A program made the position numbers and the translations under genes. Shown here piece after piece: positions 37,719-45,265 of a stretch of 64,000 nt of DNA. The notes beneath the pieces are model-generated. The model worked only from the letters and a program-made list of their open reading frames with translations. It was not told the origin of the DNA and ran no database searches. The stretch covers positions 62,001 to 126,000 of the forward strand of contig NZ_SIJK02000007.1 in assembly GCF_004762035.2 (NCBI RefSeq), given 5' to 3'. Each line of letters begins with the position of its first letter. Position 1 is the first letter of the stretch. Source of the DNA: Candidatus Chloroploca mongolica (GTDB lineage: Bacteria; Chloroflexota; Chloroflexia; Chloroflexales; Chloroflexaceae).

Positions 37719-37787
37719 GCTTCGACAAGCTCAGCCAACGGCGGACGATGGGCGGTGCGAACGGACGGAGGCTGAGCCTGTCGAAGC
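37719..37787. repeat. Spaced inverted repeat GCTTCGACAxGCTCAGCC
   Basis: 18-bp arms (37719-37736, 37770-37787) with one mismatch and a 33-nt spacer, between phnL and phnM. This CTTCGACA-GCTCAGC unit is a type of dispersed intergenic repeat seen in many bacteria; function unknown. Confidence 0.65.
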
Positions 37788-37823
37788 TCCCGCTGGGATC
37801 AAGAAACGTAGGTTACACACTAA

Positions 37824-38498
37824 TCATGCTACATGAAATTCTACATCAATCAATCCTGCGATATCTTCGGGGTGATGAAAGACACCGATCATCGCAACGC
37901 CAGCAGCCTTGAGGGTCTTGATCCGCGAGCACAGCGCAGCGCGGGCGTCGGGGTCAAGGGCGGACGTTGGCTCGTCGAGTAGCAGCAGGCGCCGCGGGGC
38001 GATCATCGCACGCGCCAGGTTGATCTTCTGTTGCTCGCCCCCCGAGAAGGTGCTCGGATAGGCCTGCCAGATCGCTGCCTTGAGCCCCAGCGACCCAAGC
38101 CAATCCGCTGCTGCCTCACGCGCTTCGGCGAGGCTATGCCCCGCCACGAGCAATGGCTCAGCGACAAGGTCAAGCGCCGTCACTCGTGGACGTGGGCGCA
38201 GGAACTGGGTGACATGGCCGATTTCGGTCCGGCGCAAGAGGGCTATGTCTACATCAGCGGCCGAGGCAAGATCAATTGTTCCGTCAGCCGCCGCAAAGAG
38301 CGCCTGACCCCGCTCAGGCAGGTAAGTGCGGTAGAGGCAACGCAAAAGCGACGATTTGCCGGCCCCGTTCGGCCCACGGATCAGCAACAGACTGCCCGCT
38401 TCAAGCGTAAAGCTAACGCCTTGAAAGGCTGGAATGGTGCGACCCAGGGCGTGAATGACAAAGTTCTTGCTCAGATCTTCGACGTGAAGAAGCGGCAT
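37824..38498 (-). CDS. phnL: Phosphonate C-P lyase system ABC-type ATPase PhnL
   Basis: 224 aa ABC protein without a transmembrane partner. Walker A RGPNGAGKSS, VTQFLRPRPRVTALDLVAEP (the PhnL Q-loop region), signature FSGGEQQKINLARAM, Walker B LLLLDEPTSALD and switch FHHPED. Required with PhnGHI for attaching the phosphonate to the ribose C1 position and it can stack on PhnK on the C-P lyase core. 129 bp downstream of phnK, with a hairpin between them. Confidence 0.92.
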   Translation of the reverse strand: MPLLHVEDLSKNFVIHALGRTIPAFQGVSFTLEAGSLLLIRGPNGAGKSSLLRCLYRTYLPERGQALFAAADGTIDLASAADVDIALLRRTEIGHVTQFLRPRPRVTALDLVAEPLLVAGHSLAEAREAAADWLGSLGLKAAIWQAYPSTFSGGEQQKINLARAMIAPRRLLLLDEPTSALDPDARAALCSRIKTLKAAGVAMIGVFHHPEDIAGLIDVEFHVA

Positions 38499-38548
38499 AC
38501 GTTCAGCCTCCGGCTGCGAGTGTGAGGCTTACGGCCTCCTGGAAAAGG

Positions 38549-38599
38549 CTGCTTCTGGCAAAAACTACCAACCTTGCTGGCAATTTTTGCCAGAAGCAG
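38549..38599. terminator. Hairpin between phnK and phnL
   Basis: CTGCTTCTGGCAAAAA (38549-38564) pairs exactly with 38584-38599 around a 19-nt loop. On either strand the stem ends in an A/T5 run at the loop. Located inside the phn gene run, it may set different levels of phnGHIJK and phnLM transcripts. Confidence 0.6.
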
Positions 38600-38610
38600 T
38601 ATGGGCTTTT

Positions 38611-38624
38611 AGGGCGACAGCCCT
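38611..38624. repeat. AGGGC-N4-GCCCT mini-hairpin
   Basis: Copy of the short palindrome family just after the phnK stop. Confidence 0.55.
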
Positions 38625-38627
38625 CCA

Positions 38628-39464
38628 TCAGAGACGGGCCGAGACGAGTTGCTGGGTGTAGGGATGTTGGGGATCATCAAGAATCTGATCGGTCAGGCCG
38701 CATTCGACAACTGCACCATGGCGCATGACGAGTACCCGGTCGGCCAGGGTACGAATGACGCCCAGGTCGTGCGAGACGATGAGCGTGGTGATCTGGCGCT
38801 CACGCCTCAGACGGAGCAGGGTGTCAAGGACGAGGGCTTGAATCGAGACATCGAGGCCGGTTGTTGGCTCGTCAAGCAGCAGCAAGGCCGGTCGCAGCGC
38901 AATGGCTTTGGCGAGTTGCACCCGCTGTTGCATCCCGCCCGACAGCACCGCTGGCGGATCATCAATGCGATCAGCCGGAAATTCGGAACTTGCCAACGCG
39001 TCGCTTGCAGCCCGCCGCAGCGTCGCAAAACGACGCTCGCCCGCCATGATGAGCCGTTCGGCCACATTGCCGCCACTGGTCGCCTGCATCCGCAAGCCCA
39101 TATGCGGCTGCTGGTAGACAATGCCAATCTGCTGGATGCGCAGTTGCCGCTGATGAAAGCGATCGAGCGCAAAGAGGTTCTGCCCCGTGAACCCTGGCAC
39201 AGCCAGGTGGTACGTGCCTGTGTCGGTTGCCTCTTCCAGGTTGAGCATCCGCAAGACGGTCGATTTGCCCGAGCCCGACTCACCGACAATGCCCACTGTT
39301 TCGCCAGGGTAGAGTTCGAGGTTCACGCCCTGCACCGCAACAATGCGCCCATAGCGCTTGCTCAGGCCGCGTAGTTCCAGCAGGGGTGCCTGTCGAACCA
39401 GGCGCGGCGGTAGCAGGCGCCGCTGGTGTGGCTGCGGTTGAGGCGTCACAGGCTCGATGTTCAT
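38628..39464 (-). CDS. phnK: C-P lyase ABC-type ATPase PhnK
   Basis: 278 aa. Walker A GESGSGKST, NLEEATDTGTYHL, IGIVYQQPHMGLRMQATSGG (typical PhnK Q-loop region), signature LSGGMQQRVQLAKAI and Walker B LLLDEPTTGLDVS are all present. PhnK docks on PhnJ of the core complex and is needed for phosphonate breakdown. The N-terminal ~30 residues are Pro/Gln/Arg-rich. ATG 39464 starts 7 nt after the phnJ stop; upstream codons in the same frame overlap phnJ and are not coding. Confidence 0.92.
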   Translation of the reverse strand: MNIEPVTPQPQPHQRRLLPPRLVRQAPLLELRGLSKRYGRIVAVQGVNLELYPGETVGIVGESGSGKSTVLRMLNLEEATDTGTYHLAVPGFTGQNLFALDRFHQRQLRIQQIGIVYQQPHMGLRMQATSGGNVAERLIMAGERRFATLRRAASDALASSEFPADRIDDPPAVLSGGMQQRVQLAKAIALRPALLLLDEPTTGLDVSIQALVLDTLLRLRRERQITTLIVSHDLGVIRTLADRVLVMRHGAVVECGLTDQILDDPQHPYTQQLVSARL

Positions 39465-39471
39465 ACCTGGC

Positions 39472-40410
39472 TCACTCTGCACGGATGACCCCTGGCTGAT
39501 AAAAATGGCCCTCATCATCAAAATAGGTCGCGCCAAGGGTGGCTGCGTCGCCGCGTGCGCGACGTAGCAATTTGGCGGCATACCCAGTGTCGGAAAGGCG
39601 GAACTGTGAACCACCTTCGGCAACTGGTAGTTCATCCATAAATTTGTTGCGCGCCCCGGTAAGCATACAGATTCGTCCGGCCATGTTCTCGACCTGGAAA
39701 AAGACATCTTCAAATTCAATCGGGCGCACGTCGGTATACGGCGGCACCGCATAGAGTCGCTTTTCACGTCCCGCCGAGAGCAGCGTGAGATGAGCAGCCT
39801 GGTGCAGCGCAGGCGTATCCCAGCGTGGAATGGGGCTAGGACTCATCAGATAGCGCCCGTGGACAAGAACAGGGTAGCTGGCCCCCTGCATGAACCGTCC
39901 GAAGCGCACCAGTTGTTCATAGAGCGTCAGCCACATCTGGGCATAGTCAGCATCGGCGTGCATCTCGCGGGCACGTGAACTATCAGGTTGCACCTGGCGC
40001 AGAGGTTCTGGATCGGGCACCTGCAAAACGAGCACCTGCCCCTCGCGCAGACGTTCCTCGGGCACGCGATGGCGGCTCTGGATCACCGTGGCGGCCAGGG
40101 TATCGGTTGTCGTAGCGACACTCGTCATGCGGGCAATGAAGCGGCGCAGGTTAGCCGCGTTGACCGAATCGTCGGCACCCTGGTCGATCACCTTGAGCGT
40201 ATCAGTTGGACTCACGATGCTCAGCGTCACCTGGAGGCCGCCGGTGCCCCAACCGCGGGCAATCGGCAACTCGCGGCTGGCATAGGGCACCTGGAAGCCG
40301 GGAATGGCAATGGCCTTGAGCATGCGCCGACGCAATTCACGCTTCGCGAACGCATCCAGAAAACCGTAGCTGAAATCCTGACGAGGATGGGCAAGCGAGG
40401 CAAGGCTCAT
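39472..40410 (-). CDS. phnJ: C-P lyase subunit PhnJ lacking the canonical Fe-S and catalytic cysteines
   Basis: 312 aa. Most of the protein aligns well to PhnJ: LKAIAIPGFQVPYASRELP, GWGTGGLQVTLS, DTLKVIDQGADDSVNA, ATVIQSRHRVPE, VPDPEPLR, SPSPIPRWDTP and GREKRLYAVPPYT. In known PhnJ the C-terminal region holds C-x2-C-x21-C binding a 4Fe-4S cluster, and a further Cys that forms the thiyl radical which breaks the C-P bond. Here the region reads RICMLTGARNKFMDEL and QFRLSDTGYAAK: only C248 remains (E. coli C241), and the other positions are T251, L272 and A278. C248 is the only Cys in the whole protein. The frame is unbroken and flanked by conserved residues, so this is not a frameshift. It overlaps phnI (ATGA) and precedes phnK. 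Either another chemistry or cofactor is used, or the subunit is structural. Confidence 0.9.
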   Translation of the reverse strand: MSLASLAHPRQDFSYGFLDAFAKRELRRRMLKAIAIPGFQVPYASRELPIARGWGTGGLQVTLSIVSPTDTLKVIDQGADDSVNAANLRRFIARMTSVATTTDTLAATVIQSRHRVPEERLREGQVLVLQVPDPEPLRQVQPDSSRAREMHADADYAQMWLTLYEQLVRFGRFMQGASYPVLVHGRYLMSPSPIPRWDTPALHQAAHLTLLSAGREKRLYAVPPYTDVRPIEFEDVFFQVENMAGRICMLTGARNKFMDELPVAEGGSQFRLSDTGYAAKLLRRARGDAATLGATYFDDEGHFYQPGVIRAE

Positions 40411-41516
40411 TGCGCGTCTCCTGGCTCTGTGGGGGCGTCGGCAGCGGTTGCGCGTGCCTCGCGAAGGGCATCGAGGCCACTCTGGAATGTGACATAGTGA
40501 GGGAGTTTGTAGTGGATGCAGAAGCCGGACGCTTCGACGGGTTCAGTATGGTAGAGCACAAACTCTTCGCTGTGGGCCGGATGCGGCTGCGGGGCATCCA
40601 TCTCGAGATCGAGCATCGCCCCGGCGATGCATTTGACCTCATTCCAGCCCAGGGTTGCCGTGTAGCCGAGGCGCAATTCGGTGGCCTGCGTATTGACGAC
40701 CTCGCACTGGCTGACCCGCACCCGCCCGATGCTAAAAGCTTCGCCGGTGACGGGATGGCGCAGCCGCACATCGGCATAGGCCAGCCGCAACTCGTTGACG
40801 GTCGGGTGAGCGAGGCCATAGCCACGCATACTGGCATAACCAAGTGCCAGCACGCCCCCCGTATCGGCGCGTGCCAGGGCTTGCAGGCGATGCGCACGAG
40901 GGGCCGGAAAATCGGCCGGCTCGCGGGTCAGATCAGGTAAAGAGGCCGGATCGGTGGGCGGGACTTCAGGCACTGCCGCAAGCAAACCTTCGCTACGTTG
41001 CCAATCAGCGACCGCCAGCGGCGATGGATCGTACGAGGGAGGAGCCTCGCCCGCTGGTGCATCAGATGACACGGTAGCCGCAGGAGGCGCGGATGCACTG
41101 TGCTCCTGATTGTCCTGATCGAGCAGATCAAGCCGCAGCAAGCGATGGCTATAATCAAGACTTGGCCCGAGGATCTGCCCCCCCGGGATATCCTTGAATG
41201 AGGCCGAAATGCGGCGCACGGTCAGCAACTCAGTCTGCGTCACCGGCTCGGCATACGCAAGGCGGGGTTGCGTCGAACGATAGGCCCGCAAGAGCAAGAC
41301 CGCCTCGTAGAGATCGCCGCCCGTTTGGGCGAGCGCAAGTGCAGCCAATTCAGGCGCATAGAGTGAACCTTCGCCCATCACGCGATCAACAAGATACGGC
41401 AGGCTCGCTTCGATCATCCGCACCGTCGCGAGGCTCAACGGAGCATTGAGCAACTGATGCAACTGCTCGGATTGAAGGATCGCCGCCTCGCCGCCGCGTG
41501 CTGCCACATACGCCAT
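40407..41516 (-). CDS. phnI: C-P lyase subunit PhnI
   Basis: 369 aa (E. coli PhnI ~354). MAYVAARGGEAAI at the N-terminus, EGSLYAPELAALALAQTGGDLYEAVLLLRAYRST (cited as two motifs EGSLYAPELAALALAQ and YEAVLLLRAYRST) and LGYASMRGYG, HPTVNELRLAY, GWNEVKCIAGAMLD are diagnostic. PhnI is the nucleosidase-like subunit that with PhnG, PhnH and PhnL displaces adenine from ATP by phosphonate. A ~30-residue Pro/Ser/Ala-rich insertion lies near residues 165-200. ATG 41516 overlaps the phnH stop (TGATG). Confidence 0.93.
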   Translation of the reverse strand: MAYVAARGGEAAILQSEQLHQLLNAPLSLATVRMIEASLPYLVDRVMGEGSLYAPELAALALAQTGGDLYEAVLLLRAYRSTQPRLAYAEPVTQTELLTVRRISASFKDIPGGQILGPSLDYSHRLLRLDLLDQDNQEHSASAPPAATVSSDAPAGEAPPSYDPSPLAVADWQRSEGLLAAVPEVPPTDPASLPDLTREPADFPAPRAHRLQALARADTGGVLALGYASMRGYGLAHPTVNELRLAYADVRLRHPVTGEAFSIGRVRVSQCEVVNTQATELRLGYTATLGWNEVKCIAGAMLDLEMDAPQPHPAHSEEFVLYHTEPVEASGFCIHYKLPHYVTFQSGLDALREARATAADAPTEPGDAQ

Positions 41517-42064
41517 CAACCCACCTCCACCCTGGTCGTCCGTGGCAAGCCAATGACCTGATCGCCATCCACGAGATAGAGATCCCAGCCAAGCGGATAG
41601 ACAGCCACCGTCGCACGGGCACGCCAAAGTTCGTCAGGCAACCGAGCAACCGTGATCGTCAATGGCTGGGCAAGACCGGGGCCACTGAGGTGCAACGGCG
41701 TTCCATGCGCAAAACCACAGCCGAGCACCAGGGTTGCCCCACGATCCGGCTCGGCGTAGGTACCAAGCGGTGCCGTCACGAGCAGATCAAGCTCGGCGAG
41801 CGTGAGTTGAGGATAAAATTGGTAGGGTGCGTGGATCGGCGGAAGTGGACGTCCGCCGGTTGCGGCGAGGGCAGGAACAAGATCGTCATGCGGCGTAAAA
41901 AAACCGGTCTCGAGATCAAGCAACGTCTCACCGATGGCAACAAAGGCGGCCAGGCCAGCGGCGGGGAGGCGCTGAGGGCGTCCAGGGTAACTGAACGCCC
42001 ACATCAACGCCGTAAAGGTCGCGTGCTGACGGAGTTCGGCGGGAGTCATGTGCGGCATAGACAT
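41516..42064 (-). CDS. phnH: C-P lyase subunit PhnH
   Basis: 182 aa. TFTALMWAFSYPGRPQ near the N-terminus, FYPQLTLAELDLLVTAPLG, a GPGL turn and the C-terminal YPLGWDLYLVDGDQVIGLPRTTRVEV, which matches the PhnH end RYPLGVDL...LPRTT. PhnH is a PLP-transferase-like fold without the catalytic lysine and forms part of the PhnGHIJ core. ATG 42064 overlaps the phnG stop (TGATG), the same junction type as phnH-phnI. Confidence 0.9.
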   Translation of the reverse strand: MSMPHMTPAELRQHATFTALMWAFSYPGRPQRLPAAGLAAFVAIGETLLDLETGFFTPHDDLVPALAATGGRPLPPIHAPYQFYPQLTLAELDLLVTAPLGTYAEPDRGATLVLGCGFAHGTPLHLSGPGLAQPLTITVARLPDELWRARATVAVYPLGWDLYLVDGDQVIGLPRTTRVEVG

Positions 42065-42483
42065 CAAAACGTCTCCAGATCAACCCTGGTTTGCCCAACC
42101 GCACGCATCAAAGCTTCATCGGTCTCCACCAGATCAGCAGCCTGGACACGGGCAAAATCGGCGATAGCAGGGCCAGCGATCCCGGCACGATGGGCGGCAT
42201 CGATAAGCGCAAGGGCAAGCGCCTGTTCAAGATCGCGCCCAAGACAGGCTGCATACCCTTCAACCCCAGCGACACGGACATGAGCCTCGGCCAACAAAAT
42301 CTCGCCCAGGTAAAAACTGCTCTCCTGGGCCGTTTCACGAAATGGCAACATCGCCAATCCTGTTCGGTTGCGCAACACCTCTACCGGCTCAAGGCGCGGC
42401 AGCAGATCCTCCGCAAAGCGCTTGACCGCATCCGCAGGGGAGCGGGTCAAGATATCCAATAGCTCGTGTGCTTGCATCAGCAT
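42064..42483 (-). CDS. phnG: C-P lyase subunit PhnG
   Basis: 139 aa. RNRTGLAMLPFRETAQESSFYLGEILLAEAHVRV (motifs TGLAMLPFRETA and FYLGEILLAEAHVRV) and GYAACLGRDLEQALALALIDAA align to the PhnG core; typical PhnG is ~150 aa. First gene of the phnGHIJK run. 70 bp separate it from the TIM-barrel gene upstream, so the run may begin further up. Start codon ATG 42483 or 42477. Confidence 0.87.
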   Translation of the reverse strand: MLMQAHELLDILTRSPADAVKRFAEDLLPRLEPVEVLRNRTGLAMLPFRETAQESSFYLGEILLAEAHVRVAGVEGYAACLGRDLEQALALALIDAAHRAGIAGPAIADFARVQAADLVETDEALMRAVGQTRVDLETF

Positions 42484-42553
42484 AGCCTACTGCATTGAGA
42501 TTAAGCCGGCGTTAACTTCGTGAAAAGATTACGTAAAAGAAGCCCGGACAGGT

Positions 42554-43378
42554 TCAACACGCAAAACCGCACCTCGTCAGATAGGCCATCCCACGGGGGA
42601 TGTGCGCATGATCTTCGAGTTCAAGCAACAGACGTGGCTGATGGGACAAGGTTTGCAGGGCGGTAAAAAAGGCATACCAGTTGATCGCGCCATCACCGGG
42701 CGCCCAATGACGGTCAAGGTGCCCATCGGTATCCTGAAGATGCACATGCGCAAGCAGATCGCCGGCTTCGCGCACCCACTGATCAGGGGTAGGGCCACCG
42801 ATTTGCTGCATCATGCACACATGGCCTACATCAATGCTGAGCCGTACGAGAGGCGTATCGAACGAACGCACCAGATCAAGCAGGGGGGCCACACTGCCAT
42901 CGGCAATCGTCTCGATCACCAGCATGCAATCAAGCGCCTCGGCCTGGGGCAACAGTGGCTCGATGACCGCATGGGCCTCTTTGATTGTCCACTCACGACG
43001 CGCAAACGGGGTAAAGACGTGGGCCGGGGTGCCAAAGCAGAGAAAGGGACTATGCAGCACCATATGGGTCGCGCCAACCGCCTCGGCAAACGCGAGGCCC
43101 TGGCGCAGCCGTTCGATGACCACCTGGCGCACCTTTGGATCGTAGGGGGCCAGATCGAGGCCAAGAAACGGCCCGTGGATGCCCAGACGCCCGGTATAGC
43201 CGCGAAGCATCTCGCGAGCATGGCGAGCGGCGGTGCGCCAATCACCATCAAGGACTTCGGGCGCAATCGGATCCTGGATTTCAAGATCACGTGGACCATC
43301 GAGCAACCAGTCGCGATAGACTTCAAGGTCTTTGATCTGTAAGGCCGCCCCAATCAGCGGCACCGTTTGCTGGATCAT
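42554..43378 (-). CDS. Xylose isomerase-like TIM-barrel protein (sugar phosphate isomerase/epimerase family)
   Basis: 274 aa. AP_endonuc_2-type barrel: LGIHGPFLGLDLAPYDP, GATHMVLHSPFL, CMLVIETIADGS, VRLSIDVGHVCMMQ, LLAHVHLQDTDGHLDRHW and LLLELEDH supply the His/Glu/Asp metal-binding set of the family. Members are isomerases, epimerases or endonucleases. 3 bp after the upstream PLP enzyme and 70 bp before phnG, so it may be transcribed with the phn genes. A part in handling the ribose phosphate released by C-P lyase is inference. Confidence 0.82.
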   Translation of the reverse strand: MIQQTVPLIGAALQIKDLEVYRDWLLDGPRDLEIQDPIAPEVLDGDWRTAARHAREMLRGYTGRLGIHGPFLGLDLAPYDPKVRQVVIERLRQGLAFAEAVGATHMVLHSPFLCFGTPAHVFTPFARREWTIKEAHAVIEPLLPQAEALDCMLVIETIADGSVAPLLDLVRSFDTPLVRLSIDVGHVCMMQQIGGPTPDQWVREAGDLLAHVHLQDTDGHLDRHWAPGDGAINWYAFFTALQTLSHQPRLLLELEDHAHIPRGMAYLTRCGFAC

Positions 43379-43381
43379 CGT

Positions 43382-44578
43382 TTACTCCTTTGCAGCAGCG
43401 GCAAACCCACGGGCGAGATCGGCCTGAATATCAACCGCATCCTCAATACCAACCGAGAGGCGCAGCAAACCATCGCCAATACCAAGGGCATGGCGGCGCT
43501 CAACCGAGAGTGAGCGGTGGGAAGAGCAGGCCGGATAGAGGATCTGACTGGCGACACCGCCGAGCGTCGTGACAGGCAAGATCATCTGCAGGGCATCGAG
43601 AAAGCGCAGCACAGCGGCTTCGTTGGCCTGCACCAGATCAAACGCAACCATCCCGCCTGCACCATTCGGCAACAGTTGGCGCGTCAGGTGATGCTGGGGA
43701 TGTGACGGCAAGCCGGGATAGTAGACCTGGGCCACGCCGGGTTGCTCGACGAGCCAACTGGCAACCTCGGCGGCATTGCGACAATGCTCACGCATGCGCA
43801 GGGGCAGCGTGCGCAGGCCACGCAACGCAAGATAGGCGGCATGCGGATCGAGCAGGCCGCCAGTCAGGATTGTCAGAGTGCGCAACTCGGCGACATACGA
43901 CTCGCCAGCCAGCACAATGCCACCAAGCACATCATCGTGACCAGCAAGATACTTGGTCAAACTATGCAACACAATATCGGCCCCCAGTTCGAGTGGCCGC
44001 AACAGATACGGCGTCGCAAAGGTCGCATCAACCACCAATTGCACATCGTGTTCGTGACAGAGCCGAGCCGCTGCCGAAACATCACAGAGGCGGAGCAACG
44101 GATTGGAGATCGGCTCGAGGATCAGCGCCCGGGGACGATGCTCGGCCAGCGCCGCCGCGAGGGTGGCGCGGTTCGTTGCGTCGACAAAAACCGGACAGAC
44201 CCCCATGCGGCGCATGATCGTATCAACCAGGGCAAACGTCGCACCATACGAGTCCTGGGCCACCAGCAGCGTATCGCCGGCCTGTAACCCGGTGAGCAAC
44301 AGGGCGAGATGGACGGCAGCCATACCCGAAGCACACGCACGCGCCACCGCTGCCCCTTCCATCTGACAAAGAGCCGCTTCGAGCGCAGCATTGGTCGGGC
44401 TACCATAGCGCGAATACGAAAAGCCTGGCGCATCGCCCCCGAGCATCGCGTGGAGGGTGGCAGCATCAGCGGCCCGGTAACTCACCGCCAAGTCAATACC
44501 GGGAACAGACGGAATCGAAGGATTGCCTTCATCGGGACGGCCAGCGTGGACGGCGATGGTAAAGAGACTCTCAGGCAT
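43382..44578 (-). CDS. Cys/Met-metabolism PLP enzyme (cystathionine gamma-synthase/lyase family)
   Basis: 398 aa. FSYSRYGSPTNAALEAALCQMEG, SGMAAVHLALLLTGLQAGD, EPISNPLLRLCD, VVDATFATPYLLRPLELGAD and PLP lysine in HSLTKYLAGHDDVLGG define the trans-sulfuration family. The C-terminal ATLGG-type loop is VTTLGGVASQILYPACSSH. Could be a cystathionine synthase/lyase, methionine lyase or O-acyl-homoserine sulfhydrylase; family sequence does not decide. Heads a minus-strand run with the TIM-barrel protein and phnGHIJK. Confidence 0.87.
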   Translation of the reverse strand: MPESLFTIAVHAGRPDEGNPSIPSVPGIDLAVSYRAADAATLHAMLGGDAPGFSYSRYGSPTNAALEAALCQMEGAAVARACASGMAAVHLALLLTGLQAGDTLLVAQDSYGATFALVDTIMRRMGVCPVFVDATNRATLAAALAEHRPRALILEPISNPLLRLCDVSAAARLCHEHDVQLVVDATFATPYLLRPLELGADIVLHSLTKYLAGHDDVLGGIVLAGESYVAELRTLTILTGGLLDPHAAYLALRGLRTLPLRMREHCRNAAEVASWLVEQPGVAQVYYPGLPSHPQHHLTRQLLPNGAGGMVAFDLVQANEAAVLRFLDALQMILPVTTLGGVASQILYPACSSHRSLSVERRHALGIGDGLLRLSVGIEDAVDIQADLARGFAAAAKE

Positions 44579-44601
44579 AACAGGCTCCTGGTGGCTACAA
44601 C

Positions 44602-44627
44602 GCGTACGTGTGCTGACACACGTACGC
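44602..44627. repeat. 11-bp palindrome
   Basis: GCGTACGTGTG and its complement (44617-44627) with a CTGA loop, 24 bp upstream of the PLP enzyme start (minus strand). Possible operator or leader hairpin. Confidence 0.5.
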
Positions 44628-44661
44628 TTCCTGGGGGATGCGCCCCATTCGCATGAACGGT

Positions 44662-44675
44662 AGGGCTGCCGCCCT
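44662..44675. repeat. AGGGC-N4-GCCCT mini-hairpin
   Basis: Copy of the short palindrome family, 11 bp from copy B of the 25-bp palindrome. Confidence 0.55.
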
Positions 44676-44685
44676 CAAAACCCGT

Positions 44686-44738
44686 GCTTGTGCTGGTGAA
44701 AACGGCCAGCGAAGCTGGCCGTTTTCACCAGCACAAGC
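44686..44738. repeat. 25-bp palindromic repeat, copy B
   Basis: Arms 44686-44710 and 44714-44738 are exact reverse complements with loop GAA. Arm is 23/25 identical to copy A at 32882, and both changed positions are compensated on the other arm. Located after the stop of the DUF123 gene in minus orientation. Confidence 0.85.
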
Positions 44739-44775
44739 GAGCTTCAGAGAAGCGTAGCGGATGCATGGTAACGAT

Positions 44776-45237
44776 TCAATCAAAGAGATGGATATCGAGT
44801 TGGACATGCGCACTCTGGGTTGGATCAAGCGAACCGAAGATGACCTCGGCCAGCAACGTAGGGTGAGGTGCCGTAGCAAGCGCAAAGAGATGAGTAGAGC
44901 AGGGGCTATCACTGGCACCAAACCCCGGCACAGGCATTGTAACACCAGAAACAGATGCAAGCGCACGACACCAGGCATGCTCCATCCGCCCGGTGCCAGT
45001 CAAGGTCCAGGCGGCGCGGAGATGGGCTTGTGCCCGGAGATAATCAATATGCCAGTGCAGACGAGGTTTGTGGGGGTTTGCGTGATGCTTGAGGCGCGCC
45101 GCCAACCCACCCGAACCAAAGGCACTGCCGACATAGAGGTAAAAACCCGGTGCAAAGGCAAAAGAACCCAGACGCCCAATCTGAAGTTGAGTGAGCGTCT
45201 GGTCAAGTTGGAGTACCAGGATATAGGTACCCTTCAT
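44776..45237 (-). CDS. DUF123 (GIY-YIG-related) protein
   Basis: 153 aa. MKGTYILVLQLDQ, GRLGSFAFAPGFYLYVGSAFGSGGLAARLKHH (motifs APGFYLYVGSAFGSGGL and ARLKHH), HWHIDYLRAQA and PVPGFGASDSPCSTHLF match the DUF123 domain, a GIY-YIG-like module found alone or fused to endonuclease III. GFYLYVGSA corresponds to the GIY-YIG strand pair, so a nuclease role is possible. ATG 45237 begins the domain; it has only a weak ribosome site, and the frame is open upstream into the VKOR gene end. Confidence 0.82.
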   Translation of the reverse strand: MKGTYILVLQLDQTLTQLQIGRLGSFAFAPGFYLYVGSAFGSGGLAARLKHHANPHKPRLHWHIDYLRAQAHLRAAWTLTGTGRMEHAWCRALASVSGVTMPVPGFGASDSPCSTHLFALATAPHPTLLAEVIFGSLDPTQSAHVQLDIHLFD

Positions 45238-45265
45238 TGGTAGGGGTCGAAGTGGTGTAGCATCG

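Noticed and set aside
39472-40410. Loss of PhnJ cysteines as a frameshift artefact
   Set aside because: The bases at 39560-39680 were read codon by codon; the frame is continuous, residues on both sides align with PhnJ, and no other frame gives the missing C-x2-C motif.
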